Source: Ignavibacteria bacterium | Lineage (GTDB): Bacteria; Bacteroidota; Ignavibacteria; Tepidaquicellales; Tepidaquicellaceae | NCBI GenBank assembly: GCA_019187405.1 | Contig: JABAQZ010000009.1 | Coordinates: forward strand, 1-53,927 | Direction: 5' to 3' | DNA: 53,927 bases | Shown: positions 18,148 to 26,843 of the stretch, in pieces | Numbering within the stretch: the stretch's first letter is position 1 | Layout of the letters: every line of letters starts with the position of its first letter | Program-made: the position numbers and the translations under genes | Notes under the pieces: model-generated | What the model was told of the DNA's origin: nothing | The model's database searches: none | The model's input: only the letters and a program-made list of their open reading frames with translations

Positions 18148-18603
18148 ATGTTAAGTAAAACCAAGCACAATCTGGCATTGAATCTCGATTTGATAGGGTT
18201 TTCCGCATCGACTTTATGTGCGATACATTGTGCTTTAATGCCATTTGTGTTTTTAATTTTACCCCTTATTGGGCTTGGATTTGTAAAGAATTCTTTATTT
18301 GAATTTTCTTTCATACTGATCAGCCTTGTCATCGGTTTATATACTTTCAGGCATGGTTACTTAAGACATCATAAGAAACTTTATCCGGTATTTATGTTCA
18401 TTACGGGATTGTCACTCATCATAATAAGTCATTTCTTTTCTTCAGATCATTATCACCATCATGAAACCGAAACCATAAATGAATATGTCAAATCTGATTA
18501 TTTATGGATATTGGCTCCTATTGGCGCTTTACTGATAGCAGTTTCACATTTCATTAACAGAAAGCTATCCAAATCTTTTAATAAAATGAAATGTTCCTGC
18601 TGA
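18148..18603 (+). CDS. MerC-like small membrane protein
   Basis: A 151-aa protein with four hydrophobic segments. The N-terminus has FSASTLCAIHCALMPF (about residues 14-29), the Cys-x-x-x-His-Cys arrangement of MerC-domain proteins, which in mercury-resistance operons move Hg(II) across the inner membrane. A His-rich loop (DHYHHHET near 108-115) and a C-terminal Cys-Ser-Cys could bind metal. There is no merR, merA or merP nearby, so transport of another metal is as likely as mercury. It is divergent from the DUF4126 gene. Confidence 0.75.
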   Translation: MLSKTKHNLALNLDLIGFSASTLCAIHCALMPFVFLILPLIGLGFVKNSLFEFSFILISLVIGLYTFRHGYLRHHKKLYPVFMFITGLSLIIISHFFSSDHYHHHETETINEYVKSDYLWILAPIGALLIAVSHFINRKLSKSFNKMKCSC

Positions 18604-18640
18604 AATATAAAGATGAATATAATTTATTTCAGGAATTAAA

Positions 18641-20005
18641 TTATTTCCTGTAAGAAATCTTCTTGGGAACAGTAAATTGTCTCATTCCCTCAATACAGCC
18701 GATATATCCGAATCCGCTTTGTTTAATGCCAACCCAGGGAGTTCCCGAAACGCCGCCGATGCCCTGATTTAAGCCAACCATTCCTGACTCAATGCTTTCT
18801 GCAATTTTTTTGCCTCTGGCAAAATTCTTTGTCCAGACAGTAGCGCCTAATCCGTATGTTGAATTATTAGCTTTCTCAAGAGCTTCTTCATAATTTCGAA
18901 CTCTCTGTATGCAGATTACCGGACCGAATGTTTCTTCATTCATTAAATCATGTTTCTCATTCAGATTGGTTATCACAGTCGGTTCAAGGAAAAATCCTTC
19001 TTTTTCAATTTTGTTCCCGCCGTAAAGAATCTTTGCGCCTTTTCTCTTTGCATCTTCAATCTGATTCATCACATGATTTCTCTGATGTTCATTGACCATG
19101 GGACCCATGCTGACATTTTCAAATCCGTTTCCTACGGTATAATTTTTCACTTCCTCTAAGACCATTTTTTCAAATTTGCCGGCAATTTTATCTTCAACAT
19201 AAATCCGTTCAACCGATACGCAAACTTGTCCGGTATTCCTTAATGAACCGTTGACAGCATAAGAAACGGCTTTTTTCAAATCGGCATCTTTCAGTACAAT
19301 CATAGGATCTTTGCCGCCAAGTTCGAGTACAAGCCTCTTCAGATTTTTTGAACAGGCTTCCATAATTTTTTTGCCGACTGCCTGAGAACCAACAAATGCT
19401 GTCATGTCAATGTCAGAATTTACAAGCATCTCACCTACTTCTTCTGCTCCTTGAACAAGATTAATGACACCTTTTGGAAGATATTTGTTGCATATTTCAT
19501 AAAATGCTTTTCCGGTCAGAGGAGTATTTTCCGAAGGTTTAAAAACAACAGTGTTGCCCATCAGTAAAGCGGGTGTGATCAGAGATTCAGGCATCCCAAT
19601 CGGAAAATTCCATGGAGATATTACTGCAACAACACCAAAAGGAATTCTGTGAACTTCTGTTATAAGATTGTTCTCTTTATAAATTTCAGTTGTCGCTGCC
19701 TTTTCGGCTAATTTAATATTTTCTTCAATTGCATAAGCAGTGCCTTCACATTCACCTACAGCTGATTTGTAAACTTTACCCATTTCTCTTGTAATGAGCT
19801 TTCCGATACTCTTCTTTTCCTTTATTAAATCTCTTGCAATGTTTTTGAAAAGAGAAATCCTTTTCTTTAATGGAACCCTGCTCCATGTTTTAAACGCTTT
19901 TCGGGCTAACTTTACTCCCGAAGCTACTTCTCCGGGTGATGAACATTTTATCTTTTCAATTATTTCCCCGTTTGAAGGATCAATATCAAGAATAAATTTT
20001 CTCAT
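18641..20005 (-). CDS. NAD(P)-dependent aldehyde dehydrogenase, succinate-semialdehyde type
   Basis: A 454-aa cytoplasmic enzyme oxidising an aldehyde to its acid. All catalytic parts are present: PWNFP (131-135), FKPSENTPLTG (155-165), FVGSQAVGKKI (204-214, the Rossmann GS..VG), LELGGKDP with general base Glu228, nucleophile Cys262 in NTGQVCVSVERIYV, and NEETFGPVICI. The Cys context and the 454-aa length match the short succinate-semialdehyde dehydrogenase group (GabD/Sad-like); substrate choice is inferred from similarity only. It is the last gene of a minus-strand run starting at anmK, 15 bp after the epimerase gene. Confidence 0.88.
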   Translation of the reverse strand: MRKFILDIDPSNGEIIEKIKCSSPGEVASGVKLARKAFKTWSRVPLKKRISLFKNIARDLIKEKKSIGKLITREMGKVYKSAVGECEGTAYAIEENIKLAEKAATTEIYKENNLITEVHRIPFGVVAVISPWNFPIGMPESLITPALLMGNTVVFKPSENTPLTGKAFYEICNKYLPKGVINLVQGAEEVGEMLVNSDIDMTAFVGSQAVGKKIMEACSKNLKRLVLELGGKDPMIVLKDADLKKAVSYAVNGSLRNTGQVCVSVERIYVEDKIAGKFEKMVLEEVKNYTVGNGFENVSMGPMVNEHQRNHVMNQIEDAKRKGAKILYGGNKIEKEGFFLEPTVITNLNEKHDLMNEETFGPVICIQRVRNYEEALEKANNSTYGLGATVWTKNFARGKKIAESIESGMVGLNQGIGGVSGTPWVGIKQSGFGYIGCIEGMRQFTVPKKISYRK

Positions 20006-20020
20006 AATGAAAAAAAAATT

Positions 20021-21064
20021 TTATAAAAATTTTTTAAAAAAAGCTAAGACTCCCTGCTTCCAGGCAATCCTGTGAGTAACTCCAGTCCCCTGCTGAATTG
20101 TATGTTTGTTATCCAGATACCATTGATATGACCTTATAAGCGCTTCTGAATTGGAGTACTTTGGATCCCACCCAAGTTTTTTCTGAGCTTTTTCGATCGA
20201 TACAAATGAGTCTGTATCTGCCGTACCATAAATCCATTTATACAATGGAGATATGTTAAGTATTTCAAAGAATCTCAACACAGGTTTCACAAGCCATGAA
20301 GGAGTTGACATAACTCTTGCTCCAGTACCTGCATACTCACACATTGCGCCTACATCTTCATTGACTGTTTTGAATACTTTTGCTCCCACATTAAAAGTAT
20401 CATTGATGTTTTCAATGGGCAGCGTTGAAGCAAGCAAAATTGCATCTGCAAGGTCTTCCACTTCAAAAAGCTGATATCTGTTTTTACCGTTTCCTATAAT
20501 TGGGATTTTCACTCCCGATTCTACCCAATCATAAAGAATCTGAAAAACTCCGAGTCTTGCCGTTCCTATGAAACTTTTTGGTCTTAATATACAGATCGGC
20601 AGTCCTTTACTTCTGAATTCCTCGCATATTTCTTCCGCTTTAACCTTGCTTTCGCCGTAAGGTCCGACGCCGTGCCTCGGGTGAGTTTCATACAAAGGAT
20701 GAACATCAGGTACGCCATAAACAGCAGTTGACGATATATGAATAAATCTGTTGACTTTATTTTTGAGTGAACTTTCAAGGACGATTCTGGTTCCGTCAAT
20801 GTTTGTTTCAAAAATATCTTTCTTCTTCCAAAGAGGGAGCGCAGCTGCGCAATGAATTACCACTTGTGCATCTTTAAGAATTTCATCCATCTGCTCTTTA
20901 ACCCGGACATCACCATAAATGCAACTGATATCAGGATTGTAATCTTCCCTTACAAATGGTGCAATGTCAAAGAATACGCAGTCTTTAAAATCCGCAATGC
21001 GGTTGATTTTCTGAGCAATATGATATCCGAGAAATCCTGCTCCGCCTGTTACTACAATTTTCAT
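20021..21064 (-). CDS. NAD-dependent epimerase/dehydratase (extended SDR)
   Basis: A 347-aa protein with a Rossmann start VVTGGAGFLG (4-13) and the catalytic Tyr136-x-x-x-Lys140 in GPYGESK, preceded by ISSTAVYG (110-117), which provides the Ser/Thr. The middle part LRPKSFIGTARLG is typical of the extended SDR family that acts on nucleotide sugars or sterol-like substrates. The exact substrate cannot be fixed. It lies 18 bp after the SDR gene at 21083, same strand; the ATG is at 21064. Confidence 0.85.
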   Translation of the reverse strand: MKIVVTGGAGFLGYHIAQKINRIADFKDCVFFDIAPFVREDYNPDISCIYGDVRVKEQMDEILKDAQVVIHCAAALPLWKKKDIFETNIDGTRIVLESSLKNKVNRFIHISSTAVYGVPDVHPLYETHPRHGVGPYGESKVKAEEICEEFRSKGLPICILRPKSFIGTARLGVFQILYDWVESGVKIPIIGNGKNRYQLFEVEDLADAILLASTLPIENINDTFNVGAKVFKTVNEDVGAMCEYAGTGARVMSTPSWLVKPVLRFFEILNISPLYKWIYGTADTDSFVSIEKAQKKLGWDPKYSNSEALIRSYQWYLDNKHTIQQGTGVTHRIAWKQGVLAFFKKFL

Positions 21065-21082
21065 CTTTTTATAATAAGCTGA

Positions 21083-21811
21083 TTAATATGATCCGTAAAT
21101 TTTAATATTAGAACTTCTAACTCCGGAAAATTTTTCAGACACAAGTTCACAGATAATACCGGAAATTTCATCTGTTGTAACCCACTTCTTAATGTCTTCT
21201 TCACTTCCCCATTCTCTGTTTGCAGGAGTATCTATAACAGATGGTATAACCGTATTACACCTGATGTTATATTGCTTCATCTCCTCGCTGATTGTCTCCA
21301 TCAGTCTGATTACGCCTGATTTTGAAAAAGAATAATCGAATCTGCCAGGGACACATTCGAGCCCTGCAATTGCTCCGATGGATATTATTCTTCCGTAATT
21401 ATTCTTTTTCATAATTTTCAATACTTCTCTCGAGAAATAAAAAGCCGACATGAAATTCAGATTGATCATTTTTATTAATGAATCAGTTGAAAGATCCGTT
21501 ATTTCAGAAACGGGATTTATACCGCCGACTGTGTTGACCAGATAATCAATCTTTCCTTTTTCGAGAACAGAAACTTTGTCAACAAATTCTATAACGGAAT
21601 TTTCATTTACTGCATCGCATTCAAAAGAATATATTTTTCTCAGACTGAAATTCAGACTTTCAGGATCAGAGGAAGTGTCAAAGATTTTCTTAAATTCATC
21701 CATGCTGACTACGGGTATGTAAACTTTAATACCTTGCATGGAAAATTTTTCAGCAATTTTTCTTCCCAGAAACCCTGTCCCGCCGGATATTACAGCTATT
21801 CTCTCAGACAT
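21083..21811 (-). CDS. Short-chain dehydrogenase/reductase with altered catalytic serine
   Basis: A 242-aa classical-type SDR. The cofactor motif ISGGTGFLG (8-16) and the NAG-equivalent NTVGG (93-97) are present, as is Tyr160-x-x-x-Lys164 (YSFSK). In the segment RIISIGAIAG (141-150), the position that holds the catalytic Ser in FabG-type enzymes (RIITIGSVVG) is Ala147. Either Ser144 takes over or activity is changed. Its ATG is 3 bp from the anmK stop codon, so the two are co-translated. The substrate is unknown. Confidence 0.82.
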   Translation of the reverse strand: MSERIAVISGGTGFLGRKIAEKFSMQGIKVYIPVVSMDEFKKIFDTSSDPESLNFSLRKIYSFECDAVNENSVIEFVDKVSVLEKGKIDYLVNTVGGINPVSEITDLSTDSLIKMINLNFMSAFYFSREVLKIMKKNNYGRIISIGAIAGLECVPGRFDYSFSKSGVIRLMETISEEMKQYNIRCNTVIPSVIDTPANREWGSEEDIKKWVTTDEISGIICELVSEKFSGVRSSNIKIYGSY

Positions 21812-21814
21812 AAT

Positions 21815-22984
21815 TTATACAGGACAGATTTTACCAAGATAAACATTCTTTGAAGCTCCAGTTACGGACATCAAATTTGTTTTTATTCCGCTAATCAGTT
21901 CACTTGCAAGCACTGCAAATAATACAGCTTCTTTATTATCCGGATTTATGCCGCCGATATTTAATTCTCTCACCGGAATATCACCTGTATATTCATTTAA
22001 ATAATTCATTAATGCTTTATTTCTCACACCACCACCGCTTATCAAAATTTCATCCGCTTTAAATTTTCTTATGTTATAATAAATCGTATAAGCAGTAAAT
22101 TTAGTAATAGTCGTAATAATATCTTCCCTCGATGCAGTTTTAAAATTTTTTAAAATATTTTTAAGATAAACCTCTCCGTAATATTCCCTACCCGTGGATT
22201 TGGGAAAAGCTTTTTTGAAATACTTGTCTGAGTAAATTAAAAATTCAAACAATTTAAAATTAACTTTACCCTTAAAAGCAGTTTTCCCGTCTGTGTCAAA
22301 TTTTTTGTTAAACAAAATCATCATTGCAGAATCAATCAGCATATTACCTGGTCCCGTATCAAAAGCAATCACATCTTCTTTTCTGCAAGATTTTTTTAGA
22401 TACGTGCAGTTTGATATACCACCGATATTAATTAGAATTCTATTTTTGTTATTACTGCTGAATAGAATATAATCCAGATATGGAACAAGCGGTGCGCCGT
22501 CACCACCGACAGCAACATCAGCAGTTCTGAAATCTCCTACCGTAGTAATGCCGGTTTTATTGGCAATTACCGAAGGGTCGCCGATCTGCAGAGTAGATTT
22601 AGAATTTTCTCCGAAATAACGCTTATTACTTGGATAATGATAAATTGTCTGACCGTGTGATCCTATCAAATCTATGTCTTTAGATAAGAGTTTATTCCTT
22701 TTAATTAATTTTAAAATACATGAGGAAAACAGATTGCCTATTACAAAATTCAATCTGCAAATGTCTTCCGTACTTGTCTTTTTATCCGAAGAACAATCAA
22801 GAATTTTTCTCTTCAGCTCACTTCTAATTGGAAACGTTTCAAAATCAATTACATTCAGTTTCATCGATTTTCCTTTACCTATTATTGTTAAAAGTACGGT
22901 ATCCACCCCGTCTGCTGAGGTTCCGGATAAAATACCTGCAACAATTCTTTGATTTTTGGCTGATAAAATCCGTAATTCGTTCAT
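21815..22984 (-). CDS. anmK: Anhydro-N-acetylmuramic acid kinase
   Basis: Phosphorylates and opens 1,6-anhydro-MurNAc to MurNAc-6-phosphate during cell-wall recycling, in the cytoplasm. The 389-aa length is normal. Signatures are ILSGTSADGVD (18-28, ATP phosphate binding), DLIGSHGQTIYHYP (near 106-119), GDFRTADVAVGGDGAPLVPY (near 152-171), FDTGPGNMLID (near 210-220) and a C-terminal SGGGVRNKALM. It is the first gene of a four-gene minus-strand run. No other recycling genes (murQ, nagZ, ampG) are nearby. Confidence 0.93.
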   Translation of the reverse strand: MNELRILSAKNQRIVAGILSGTSADGVDTVLLTIIGKGKSMKLNVIDFETFPIRSELKRKILDCSSDKKTSTEDICRLNFVIGNLFSSCILKLIKRNKLLSKDIDLIGSHGQTIYHYPSNKRYFGENSKSTLQIGDPSVIANKTGITTVGDFRTADVAVGGDGAPLVPYLDYILFSSNNKNRILINIGGISNCTYLKKSCRKEDVIAFDTGPGNMLIDSAMMILFNKKFDTDGKTAFKGKVNFKLFEFLIYSDKYFKKAFPKSTGREYYGEVYLKNILKNFKTASREDIITTITKFTAYTIYYNIRKFKADEILISGGGVRNKALMNYLNEYTGDIPVRELNIGGINPDNKEAVLFAVLASELISGIKTNLMSVTGASKNVYLGKICPV

Positions 22985-23234
22985 CTAACGCAACAAATAT
23001 AGATTAATTACGAATTATATTCTATGAAATTTCAGATGACTTAATTGTATACACGTTTTTGCTCTTGTTTTTTGTCCATACAATTAAATTTCTGACATTT
23101 AATTATAAAAACAAATAACTCTTAACTTTTTCCGGTAAAACAGATTTGAAGTATAATTTTCTTAAAATTCAAATAATACCATTTATTTTATTATTAAATT
23201 TTAAGATTTTAGCTTAAAAATATAAAAGCAGATA

Positions 23235-23579
23235 ATGGAAGATTTTTCAATAAAAAACAGGGAGTTGCAGGGAATTGATATTCTTTATCTCGACGGATTC
23301 CTTGATGCTCACACATCGGTCGAACTGGAAAAAGCTCTCGACAATTTAATTTCAAACGATAAATATAAAATTGTAGTTAATTTTGAAAACTTAACATACA
23401 TAAGCAGCGCGGGACTTGGAGTTTTTATGGCTTTTATAGAAACTGCAAGAAATAATTCAGGAGATATTAAGCTCTGCTCGATGAGCGAGAAAATTTATAA
23501 TATTTTTGATATGCTTGGATTTCCGATATTGTTTGAAATTTACAAAGAGGAAAATTCGGCTATTGAAAAATTCAGCTGA
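23235..23579 (+). CDS. Anti-sigma factor antagonist (STAS domain)
   Basis: A 114-aa single STAS domain, the RsbV/SpoIIAA type. ILYLDGFLDAHTSVELEKAL (16-35) is the first strand-helix unit, and YISSAGLGVFM (55-65) carries the phosphorylatable Ser (Ser57 or Ser58) followed by the GLG turn. Unphosphorylated, such a protein frees the sigma factor or another client from the kinase; phosphorylated, it is inactive. It is followed 10 bp later by the kinase gene and then the phosphatase gene, a complete partner-switching set. Confidence 0.9.
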   Translation: MEDFSIKNRELQGIDILYLDGFLDAHTSVELEKALDNLISNDKYKIVVNFENLTYISSAGLGVFMAFIETARNNSGDIKLCSMSEKIYNIFDMLGFPILFEIYKEENSAIEKFS

Positions 23580-23589
23580 TTGCGTATAC

Positions 23590-24006
23590 ATGGAAAAGAT
23601 AAATAAAATACGAGTAAGCAGTTCGACAAAAAATCTTGCCAAGCTGAGAAATTTTATAGAAAAGAATGCCATAGATTCTGGTATAGATGACAGCACTATT
23701 AATCAGATTATCATGTCCGTGGACGAAGCTTGCACAAATATCATAAAGCATGCCCATAAGTTTAATGAAAATGAAACTATAGATGTGGAAACAAAATCCG
23801 ATAAGGGACAATTTAAAATCATACTGATGTATAAAGGAAAAGGTTTTGATCCGAATGACTTAAGTAGTCCTGACATGAAAGAATATTTCAACAATTTTAA
23901 GGTAGGAGGACTCGGAGTTCCGATTATGAAAAAATTCATGAATAAAATTGAATATGTCAGATTAAACTCCGATAAGAATTTTCTCACTCTCATTAAGTAT
24001 TTATAA
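23590..24006 (+). CDS. Anti-sigma regulatory factor, RsbW-like serine kinase
   Basis: A 138-aa GHKL/HATPase_c protein. The start is set at ATG 23590; the frame is open further upstream, but that would overlap the STAS gene. IIMSVDEACTNIIKHAHK (near 41-58) is the N-box, KGKGFDP (near 83-89) corresponds to the D-x-G box region (the usual Asp is replaced by Lys), and GGLGVPIMKK (near 108-117) is the ATP-lid glycine box. It is expected to bind and phosphorylate the upstream STAS protein and to hold a sigma factor or other client. No sigma factor gene is adjacent. Confidence 0.88.
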   Translation: MEKINKIRVSSSTKNLAKLRNFIEKNAIDSGIDDSTINQIIMSVDEACTNIIKHAHKFNENETIDVETKSDKGQFKIILMYKGKGFDPNDLSSPDMKEYFNNFKVGGLGVPIMKKFMNKIEYVRLNSDKNFLTLIKYL

Positions 24007-24032
24007 TAAAATTCCTTCATTTAACCTAAAAG

Positions 24033-25772
24033 ATGGAATACAATACTTCCCACAAACAACTTGAGCTGGATTCTCTGATTGAATTTTCCCAGTTAATCTC
24101 AAGCAAACTAGATTTAAAACATATTTTAAATAACATTCTGTTAAGCATTATGGGCAAAATGCTAATTTCCAAAGGCATGGTGCTTTTGAGATGTGATGAA
24201 AAGAATGAAAATATATACTGTATCGAATCCGCCAAGGGAATTAATATTAACAATGTAAGCAGTATTGTAGAGATAGAATTTCCCCGGATTCCTGTATTTA
24301 CCGCCGGTGAAATAAATGTAAAGAGCGATTTCCTTGAGCATTTCGGTTTTAAAGTTTTTTTCAAAATTTATTTTCAAAATAAATATCTCGGTATTCTATG
24401 CCTCGGGAACAAACTTAATAACACCGAATTCTCCAAGAATGAAATCGTATTTATCGAGACAATGCTTAACATTTCATCTTCAGCAATCGAGAATACCATA
24501 AAATTCAATGAAGTAAAAAATCTGAATTCCAATCTTAACAATAAAATTCGACAGCTTAAATCATTATTTGAGCTGGGAAAGGAATTCAATATGAATTTTA
24601 CTAACAAAGAAAACATAATCAAGCTATTGAACTTTACGCTGCTCGGAAATTTTGGTATTACCGATTTTGTAATTCTATCAAAAGATGGATTAAACAAATT
24701 TACAGTACAGAAAGACAGCAAAAAATTTCACGGCAAAGGATTTGATATTAATGAATATTTTAATAAAAACGGAATTGCTGATGTGTTTCTAAAAACACAA
24801 AAAGTAACCTTGGAGTCAGAAAATCCCGTGTTTAAATTTCTCGCTGAATCCGGATTTGAGCTTTATATCCCGACAATCATAAAGAATGAACTTGAATACA
24901 TAATCTGTCTTGGCAAAAAACTCAACAAGTCAGATTACTCCGATTCAGACAAGGAATTTCTGGAATCCCTTCTCAATCTGTCATTAATTTCAGTTCAGAA
25001 TTCTAATCTATTTCAGGAATTTCTTGATAAGCAAAAAATAGAAAATGAGTTGAAGATTGCCAGGGAAATTCAGATTGCGATGCTTCCTTCTGAGATTCCT
25101 TCGTTTGCAGGTTATGACATCGCAGGTCTAAATCTTCCCGCGCTTCATGTCGGCGGTGATTATTTCGATGTGATCAAGCTTTCCTGTACAAAAGCTGCTA
25201 TTGTCATTGCCGATGTTTCCGGAAAAGGAACGCCTGCATCTTTATTGATGGCAAACATTCAGTCGGCTGTACATTCTTATTTAAAACTTTATGACGAAGA
25301 GACATTTATGCTTGACAAAGTAACCGAAAAAATTAATGAGCTTATTTTTGAAAATACTTCCTCCGATAAATTCATTACTTTTTTCTGGGGAATACTCGAT
25401 ACGGAAAAGAATGAGTTTGATTACATTAATGCAGGACACAATCCTCCCTTTTTACTGAAAGGCAACGACATAAAACATCTTTCTGAAGGAGGATTTATTA
25501 TCGGTATTTTGGATTCGGGAATAAATTATGACATAGGTAAAGCCGAGCTTTCTGAAAATGATGTTATCGTATTTTATACTGACGGTGTAACAGAAGCAAT
25601 GAACATTGCCGGTGAAGAATACGGAGAGGAAAGGCTTGAAAGTGTATTAAGGAGTAACAAAGATTATCCTTCGAATGTCATTTTGGAAAAGATTAAGAAA
25701 TCAATTCTCGAATTTTCGGAAGGTACAAAGCAATATGACGATATTACTTTGATTGTACTTAAAAAAAACTGA
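24033..25772 (+). CDS. GAF-domain PP2C phosphatase (SpoIIE/RsbU-like)
   Basis: A 579-aa protein. Residues about 8-155 form a GAF domain, a second GAF-like region spans 180-325, and a short coiled coil (330-348) links to a PP2C/SpoIIE phosphatase domain. Its metal-binding motifs are GGDYFDVI, VIADVSGKGTPASLLMA, AGHNPPFLL, VIVFYTDGVTEAMN and YDDITLIVLK. It dephosphorylates the STAS protein in response to a signal sensed by the GAF part. No transmembrane helices, so the signal is probably cytoplasmic. It ends the partner-switching cassette, convergent with the thermonuclease gene 2 bp away. Confidence 0.92.
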   Translation: MEYNTSHKQLELDSLIEFSQLISSKLDLKHILNNILLSIMGKMLISKGMVLLRCDEKNENIYCIESAKGININNVSSIVEIEFPRIPVFTAGEINVKSDFLEHFGFKVFFKIYFQNKYLGILCLGNKLNNTEFSKNEIVFIETMLNISSSAIENTIKFNEVKNLNSNLNNKIRQLKSLFELGKEFNMNFTNKENIIKLLNFTLLGNFGITDFVILSKDGLNKFTVQKDSKKFHGKGFDINEYFNKNGIADVFLKTQKVTLESENPVFKFLAESGFELYIPTIIKNELEYIICLGKKLNKSDYSDSDKEFLESLLNLSLISVQNSNLFQEFLDKQKIENELKIAREIQIAMLPSEIPSFAGYDIAGLNLPALHVGGDYFDVIKLSCTKAAIVIADVSGKGTPASLLMANIQSAVHSYLKLYDEETFMLDKVTEKINELIFENTSSDKFITFFWGILDTEKNEFDYINAGHNPPFLLKGNDIKHLSEGGFIIGILDSGINYDIGKAELSENDVIVFYTDGVTEAMNIAGEEYGEERLESVLRSNKDYPSNVILEKIKKSILEFSEGTKQYDDITLIVLKKN

Positions 25773-25774
25773 TA

Positions 25775-26767
25775 TCACTCCATTCTGATTTGAGATTTAT
25801 CTTTTAAATTAATCTGATACCTGTCTTTATATTTTTCCAAAGTTCCGCTAATGTAAACGTAATAGTTTTTTAATTCTTCCAAATCCAGCTCTTTCAGGAT
25901 ATCCTGATTTTCCTCAAAGACAATAATTTCAAATACTTTCTCTTTGTCGTGAGGAATTCTCAATATGTAGGGAAACTTTTTGGTTAATACATCGCTGATG
26001 CTGCCGAATACAGTAATTTCTTTTCCAATAAAATTTTCCAAACGAGAAAAGTCATAATCTTCAGAGAGATTAAAATAGTTTTCATTACCGGAAAATTCTG
26101 TTCCATAGCGTTCAATCTGCCCGGCTCGCTTATTCCACCATTGAATTCTTTCTTCATAATCCGGATAATGTTTACCTGCGGGATCCCAAATGCCGAGATT
26201 ATTTATCCGTGCATATTCCTGTGCATCAGTAAATTCTTTGTGAAATCTTTTACTGTTGCCATATTTATTGAAATAAGGACTGTAACCTTGTCTTACGCAT
26301 TCCACATTGTAGTTTATTTCTTTGCCGTCTTTAACAGCGAAAAGATATACAAGATATCTTCCATAAATGTCAATTGTTCTTGAAGTATCTTCTATTTCGA
26401 GACGCGCAGTATTAATGTCCTTAAAGAACTCTTCAGTCCATTTTTTTGTCTCAAATCCAAAAGGTGAATCTGATTTAACGGGAAATCTGCTTTCACCTTT
26501 TTCGTTTAAGTAATAATTTTCCCAGTTCAAGGCAATCTCATTTGATTTCTGTTCGGCATCGTTCGATTTAAATGTTTCTTCAGTATCTATCCCGAGAAGT
26601 CTTGTAGAATTATCGAGCCCTTCAAATCTGAATGTATCTCCATCAATAACTTTTGTAATCCTGAATTCACCTACAATTAAATTATTTTCCTTATTCTGCG
26701 CGCAGCTGCCAGTTGAAATCAGAAGAAATAATAAAATGTAAATGCTGTTTGCTTTGTTATACTTCAT
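25775..26767 (-). CDS. Thermonuclease-family lipoprotein
   Basis: A 330-aa protein. The N-terminus ends in LLISTGSC with Cys about residue 22, a likely lipobox, so it is probably membrane-anchored outside the cytoplasm. Residues about 32-205 are a staphylococcal nuclease-like domain: KVIDGDTFRF, the catalytic-Arg region TRLLGIDTEE and IYGRYLVYLF with the second Arg. A roughly 45-residue insert separates the GIDTEE and FETKKW segments. Residues 240-330 form a second small beta-rich domain (GKEITVFGSISDV, YYVYISGTLEKY) of OB-like character. It may degrade extracellular or periplasmic nucleic acid. Confidence 0.82.
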   Translation of the reverse strand: MKYNKANSIYILLFLLISTGSCAQNKENNLIVGEFRITKVIDGDTFRFEGLDNSTRLLGIDTEETFKSNDAEQKSNEIALNWENYYLNEKGESRFPVKSDSPFGFETKKWTEEFFKDINTARLEIEDTSRTIDIYGRYLVYLFAVKDGKEINYNVECVRQGYSPYFNKYGNSKRFHKEFTDAQEYARINNLGIWDPAGKHYPDYEERIQWWNKRAGQIERYGTEFSGNENYFNLSEDYDFSRLENFIGKEITVFGSISDVLTKKFPYILRIPHDKEKVFEIIVFEENQDILKELDLEELKNYYVYISGTLEKYKDRYQINLKDKSQIRME

Positions 26768-26786
26768 ATTAAAAAAATGTTATAAA

Positions 26787-26816
26787 AAAACTCTTATGCT
26801 GTTTGCATAAGAGTTT
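26787..26816 (-). terminator. Terminator after rpsR
   Basis: ACTCTTATGC and GCATAAGAGT pair around TGTTT; on the minus strand a run of seven T follows. Confidence 0.85.
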
Positions 26817-26843
26817 AAATTATTAAACCAGTAAAACTACAAA

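Noticed and set aside
18148-18603. Part of a mercury-resistance operon
   Set aside because: Neighbours are DUF4126 and an aldehyde dehydrogenase; no merR, merT, merP or merA is present.
23506-23589. Longer start for the RsbW-like kinase
   Set aside because: Would overlap the end of the STAS gene in another frame; ATG at 23590 gives the family-sized protein.
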